Shown here: piece after piece, positions 60,145 through 64,000 of the stretch
Layout of the letters: the number at the start of each line of letters is the position of its first letter
Numbering within the stretch: the stretch's first letter is position 1
Assembly: GCA_034509755.1 (NCBI GenBank)
Contig: CM067557.1
Span: 13,182,001-13,246,000, forward strand
Direction of reading: 5' to 3'
DNA: 64,000 nt
From: Anisodus tanguticus
Taxonomy: Eukaryota; Streptophyta; Magnoliopsida; Solanales; Solanaceae
Position numbers and translations under genes: made by a program
Notes under the pieces: model-generated
Seen by the model: the letters and a program-made list of their open reading frames with translations, nothing else
Databases searched by the model: none
What the model was told of the DNA's origin: nothing

Positions 60145-61146
60145 AGCTACACCAGGCCCCTTAAGCGGATCCTCTTCTCTCTGCTGATATAATGAAAATC
60201 CAGTTCCTGCTCTCGCTGAGTTGCTACAAGCAAGTTCTCTTTGGGGGCTTGTTAAGCCTTTAAACTCCCTATAAAAATTTCTCTTCTCGTTGTCGATTTG
60301 GTGTGGAAGTGATGCTTCCGCTCTCATAGGTGCTTTTTGCTACTTCTTTTGAGGCGTTTCTTGAGTCAGCAAGACCATGCTGTCCTACTGTATTAAACTT
60401 TTAACCGAAATTAATTAACATCATGGTTTGGTTCCTTGTGTATTAGATTTCAATATAGGTCAGAAAGACATAAGTTTGTTACTAACAAAAGCATAATTGA
60501 GTTCCTTTCAACTACACAACTCATGTAGAAAAATGCTTAAGAAACTTTTGATTGTACGGAAAAAGGAAACAAGCATAATAAAGAAGCCAGGCACAGAGGT
60601 GTCAAGACTTGAAAGCTAGTTATAATTTATTTTTTTGGTACAATGGAATAAATAAACTAACTAAAGATATTAAATCGTTCATAAGCGGCTTAAAACTGCT
60701 AGGAGAAGGAACTCCATGTCTTTAAGTGCATTATTCCAGAGTATCAAAGCCTCTTTATAGTTATAATTGCTTCCAAACTTTAGCGTCCATAAAGGTTTCT
60801 TCAGCTAGAAATATCGCATGGACAATTTTACCTCATCTGCATCCCCAAACGGTAGAACAACAAGATTCATCACATTCATCAAATCCTCTCTGAGGGGACC
60901 CCACAAATTCAACATTTTCAAAATCTTTCCATTTTCTAACAAGGTTAGAAACACCACCAAGATTTGGAACATCCAAACAACTTTCCTTATCCATTGAGAA
61001 AACCACATTTCTAGGCTTATTCCATTTCTCAGTAGCTTTACTTCTCTTCTTTGGACTATTATTCTCATTCTTTTCATCACAATTTGTTGCCTTGTGTACC
61101 CATAAATCTTCATGTTTTTGTGAATTTTCACAAGAATCAGAAGCAA

Positions 61147-61201
61147 ATAGACCTTGTAGTCCGGCGCTTCCCTGGACCACGCAGCGGGAGCTTAGTGCAC
61201 C
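61147..61201 (+). repeat. SINE fragment inside exon 1 of the RING gene
   Basis: The words TAGACCTTGTAGTCCGG, CTTCCCTGGACC and GCGGGAGCTTAGTGCACC match the 3' body of a widespread plant tRNA-derived SINE, recalled from family knowledge. The fragment interrupts the host coding sequence. The reading frame upstream (MASSQVE...CISN) differs from that downstream (SDSCENSQ...VRKW). Confidence 0.6.
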
Positions 61202-61365
61202 ATACTGTCTCTTTTTTATTTGAAATGCAAGAATCCAAATGGGATTGAACCAAATTCTTGAAATTTTTCTGAAAATCATTAGAATCTCTAGCACAACATC
61301 TATTAAGAACATAACCAAATGGAGAAGAGGAGGCAAATTCTACTTGAGAAGAAGCCATTTATTTC

Positions 61366-61458
<93 letters not shown>
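61366..61458. repeat. (TTA)31 microsatellite
   Basis: Uninterrupted TTA units over 93 bp. On the minus strand this is (TAA)n ending only seven bases upstream of the ATG of the RING gene, so it lies in its 5' leader. Confidence 0.97.
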
Positions 61459-61460
<2 letters not shown>

Positions 61461-61812
61461 ATCCTCTCTTCTTCCCCACAAATCAAGAATGTTAAAGAAC
61501 TAAACTTTTACTATTATTCTAATTAGAAAATGTGTGAAATCTTTGAACATGTCAATGTTTTTTTTTTCAACAAGCAAAAAGATTTAAGACAAGAAGAGAA
61601 CAAGTTTTGATAAAAATAGGTAACGTAACACAAAGAATGAAAAAGGAGGAACAAGATTTTAGGAGCATCAGCCGTAAAACAATCATCATCAATAGTTAAT
61701 ATTAATAATTATTAATAACAAACTAATTTTGCTTATCACTATTTTTGGTCCAATCCAAATGAGTCAGTCAAAGTGGAAATTCTGTTTTGGTAAGTATTTA
61801 AGCATATGTTTT
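61461..61812. other. Upstream region of the RING gene
   Basis: AT-rich DNA between the microsatellite and element C3, presumably the gene's promoter region. No clear core promoter motif could be fixed. Confidence 0.4.
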
Positions 61813-62092
61813 TGAAAGAAATAATTTCTTCATTATTTTTCATTAATGAATGAGTATATATACAATTTACAATTTCCATAATATGAAAAATCATATTCTT
61901 ATTCTACTCCCAAAATCCTATTCTATTTGTACAAGAATTCTACAAATATGGTAAGTGTACAATGCTAATTATATACAAAAACATCTCCTAACAATCCGTG
62001 ATATACACGGTCTCTTTGTGGCTTGTGTTTCCATGATATACATGATACACAGGGCAGTGTGTATACTGTGTATATAATGGGTATATTTATCA
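61813..62092 (-). repeat. 3' LTR of Copia C3
   Basis: On the minus strand it starts TGATAAATATACCC after the polypurine region and ends TTATTTCTTTCA. It has inverted and direct repeats of GTGTATAC/GATATACA-like words, reminiscent of the C1 U3. Confidence 0.82.
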
Positions 62093-62103
62093 CACCCTCA
62101 CAG

Positions 62104-63985
62104 TCATAGCGGGCGGTCTTCGTACGCTGAGATTGTCCCTAAAATCTTCAAATAGAACCGAAGGAAGACCTTTAGTAAAGATGTCTGCAATTTAATACCT
62201 AGAAGGGACATGGCAGACGTGTACTGGTCCACGAGCTACCTTTTCGCGAACAAAGTGGATATCCATCTCTATGTGTTTAGTGCGCTGATGTTGAACTGGT
62301 TTACCAGAAAGATAGACTGCACTAATATTATCACAATAAACCAAGGTAGCTTTCTGAATGGGACAATGAAGTTCTAAGAGAAGATTACGTAACCAACATG
62401 ATTCAGATACCACATTGGCTACCCCTCGATACTCGGCCTCTGCACTAGAGCGTGATAAGGTAGATTGTCGCTTGGCAGACCATGAAACCAAATTATTACC
62501 AAGAAACATACAATAACTAGACATGGAGCGTATAATATCTGGACAGCCACCCCAATCAACATCTGTATATGAGACAAGCATAGAGGTCGACGACGAATAT
62601 AGATGCAAGCCATATTCAAGTATTCCCTGGATGTACCGTCTGATGCGTTTGAGCGCATTTATGTGCTCAACCCTAGGATCATGCATAAACAAACACACAT
62701 GTTGTACGACATATGTAATATCTGATCTCGTAAAAGTAAGATACTGAAGAGCCCCTGTAAGACTACGATAGTATGTGAGATCCTCGTACGGTGAGCCAGT
62801 CGCAGCACCTAGCTTGGGTTTAGTATCAACTGGAGTGGAAGTAGACTTACACGAGGACATACCAGCCCGCTCAATTATCTCAGCGGCATACTTCCATTGT
62901 GATAAGAATAACCCACTTGCATGATGAGTGACAGCAATTCCTAAGAAATAACTCAAGGGCCCCAAGTCTTTCATGGCAAACTCAGACCTGAGCAGTGTCA
63001 TGATAGACTTGCGTAAATCATCAGACGAAGCGGTCAAAATAATATCATCTACATAAAAGAGAATATAAGCTAGGGAAGTACCACGATGATAGATGAACAG
63101 AGAATTATCAGACCTGCTGTGAGAAAATCTAATAGTAGATACATAGTCTGCAAATCGCTTATACTAAGCCCGTGGGGCCTACTTGAGCCCATACAAGGAA
63201 TTCTTTAATAAACATACATGATGAGGATATTTGGGGTCTCGAAACCCCAAGGGCTGATGCATGTAGACGGTCTCCTTAAGATCTCCATGTAAGAAAGCAT
63301 TCTTCACATCTAGCTGATGAATAAGTCATGCCTTTGAAAGAGTCAGACTGAGAACAGTGCGAATGGTAGCCGGTTTGACCACCGGACTAAATGTCTCACC
63401 ACAATCCACGCCAACCTGTTGAGTTTTACCATCACCTACAAGACAAGCCTTATGTCGCGTAAAAGAACCATCAGAATTAAATTTATGAGTAAAAATCCAC
63501 ATACACCGAATAATATTAACACCAGAAGGATGGGGTACCGACTCCCATGTCTTATTTTTAATAAAAGCATCATATTCGTCGTTCATAGTCAATTTCCAAT
63601 TTGGGTCATTTAATGCAGACACTGGGTTACGGGGTAGTGGGGATCTAAGATAATTAGAATTAAGATTAAAATGTCTTTTTGGTTTAAAAATACCCCGTTG
63701 ACTACGAGTAACAGGTCTGTGTTTAGGGGGAGAATTGAGTGGATTTTGCGGAAAAGTCGAATGGGTGATGGACTGGCCTGCAGGCAGTGGGCCGCTGGCC
63801 CAAAACTGGAAACCAAAGACGGGACGTAGCAGAAACTGGGGCAGAAGCAGGCTCGGCAGTGGTCTGGCTAATCGGCCCAACAGTAGAAACTGGGGCGGAA
63901 GCAGTGGGTTGTGGCGGGCCAGCAGGCAGTGGGCCTGCTGGCGTTCCGTGGTCACTGGATCGACCCATTAATTGGTGCATAATGT
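62104..63985 (-). pseudogene. Pol fragment of Copia C3
   Basis: The integrase-RT linker and RT start (TRSQRGIFKPK, then N.P..ALNDPNWK and ETFSPVVKP) read from about 63955 to a stop at 63326-63328. The RT centre (about 63320-63040) is in broken frames with a stop near 63164. RT thumb and RNase H are open 63037-62192 (FAMKDLGPLSYFLGI, SSAEAEYRG, YCDNISA, HVPSRY) and stop at 62192-62194, where homologues continue to DIFTKGLP. The product is not functional. Confidence 0.88.
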
Positions 63986-64000
63986 AAAGTGAGACTTCGT

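Larger units (their letters stand above)
40426..61358 (-). pseudogene. RING-finger E3 ubiquitin ligase-like gene, broken by retrotransposons
   Basis: Resembles plant C3HC4 RING E3 ligases that begin MASSQVE.ASSSPFG, contain LVRKW, S.FL...LREQID, a W..DQ.QEI.DD box and a coiled coil, and end in a RING. Exon 1 is 61358-60832. A large exon runs from about 60387 to 49293 and contains retrotransposons B2 and C2. Then come 41507-41088 (SVSSFLTSGLREQIDRIM, then a Glu/Asp-rich stretch), 41002-40849 (coiled coil: YEMRGHMEQL), 40743-40650 and 40543-40426 (stop). The last two encode an intact RING: GNCCICCEEPVDSLLYR, then CGHMCTC, CFKC and CPICQAP. Intron ends are GT/AG, and the 49293/41507 and last three junctions keep phase. 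Element D lies in the intron 49292-41508. Extra frameshifts occur, at least at an A7 run (about 49913-49919), at a TC duplication near 49381 and in exon 1. Some could be assembly errors. Confidence 0.82.
61813..64000 (-). mobile_element. Copia element C3, 3' part (runs off the window)
   Basis: Third minus-strand C-family Copia. Its 3' LTR (61813-62092), RNase H, reverse transcriptase and integrase-RT linker are visible; the rest lies beyond 64000. Its LTR U3 differs from both C1 and C2, although its last bases (TTATTTCTTTCA) agree. Confidence 0.9.

Noticed and set aside
61366..61458. Repeat array considered as CRISPR-like or satellite
   Set aside because: It is a pure trinucleotide microsatellite without spacers, in plant nuclear DNA.

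Overview
This window is plant nuclear DNA, most likely from a Solanaceae species. The support is a TS-type SINE tail ending in a TTG repeat near 40.3 kb, MITEs with GGCGGAGCC-type ends, Copia elements primed by initiator-tRNA-Met, and a five-exon plant DNA glycosylase gene with good splice sites. About half of the window is Ty1/copia retrotransposon sequence. Only one host gene looks intact.

Layout. 1-3961: decayed Copia element (called E), fused to the 3' end of a Tnt1-like Copia (F, 3962-4784). 4866-6165: two small MITEs. 6478-9566, minus strand: an intact TAG-family DNA-3-methyladenine glycosylase gene in five exons. 10700-14899: a 4.2-kb hAT transposon with a perfect 8-bp target duplication and a dead transposase. 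14952-23741: Copia A, split inside its reverse transcriptase by Copia B1 (18578-23461). 23742-30645: intergenic DNA with SINEs and Harbinger, hAT and Mariner-type MITEs. 30651-35856: Copia C1, minus strand. 35862-40382: intergenic DNA with MITEs, a duplicated segment and a TS SINE.

40426-61358, minus strand: the remains of a host RING-finger E3 ubiquitin ligase-like gene. Three LTR retrotransposons sit inside it: D (42207-49237) in an intron, and C2 (50009-55066) and B2 (55295-60144) both in one large coding exon. Removing C2 or B2 with one copy of its target duplication makes the host reading frame run through. The gene also carries small indels and a SINE fragment in exon 1, so it is called a pseudogene. 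61813-64000: 3' part of another C-family Copia (C3), running off the window.

No cooperating gene system was found. The window records successive insertions around one working DNA-repair gene and one lost ubiquitin-ligase gene. The most unusual signals are the RING gene broken up by retrotransposons, a Copia family (B) whose LTRs run TA...CA, U3 replacement between sister elements C1 and C2, and systematic CTG/CAG changes in C1 that may be an assembly artefact.
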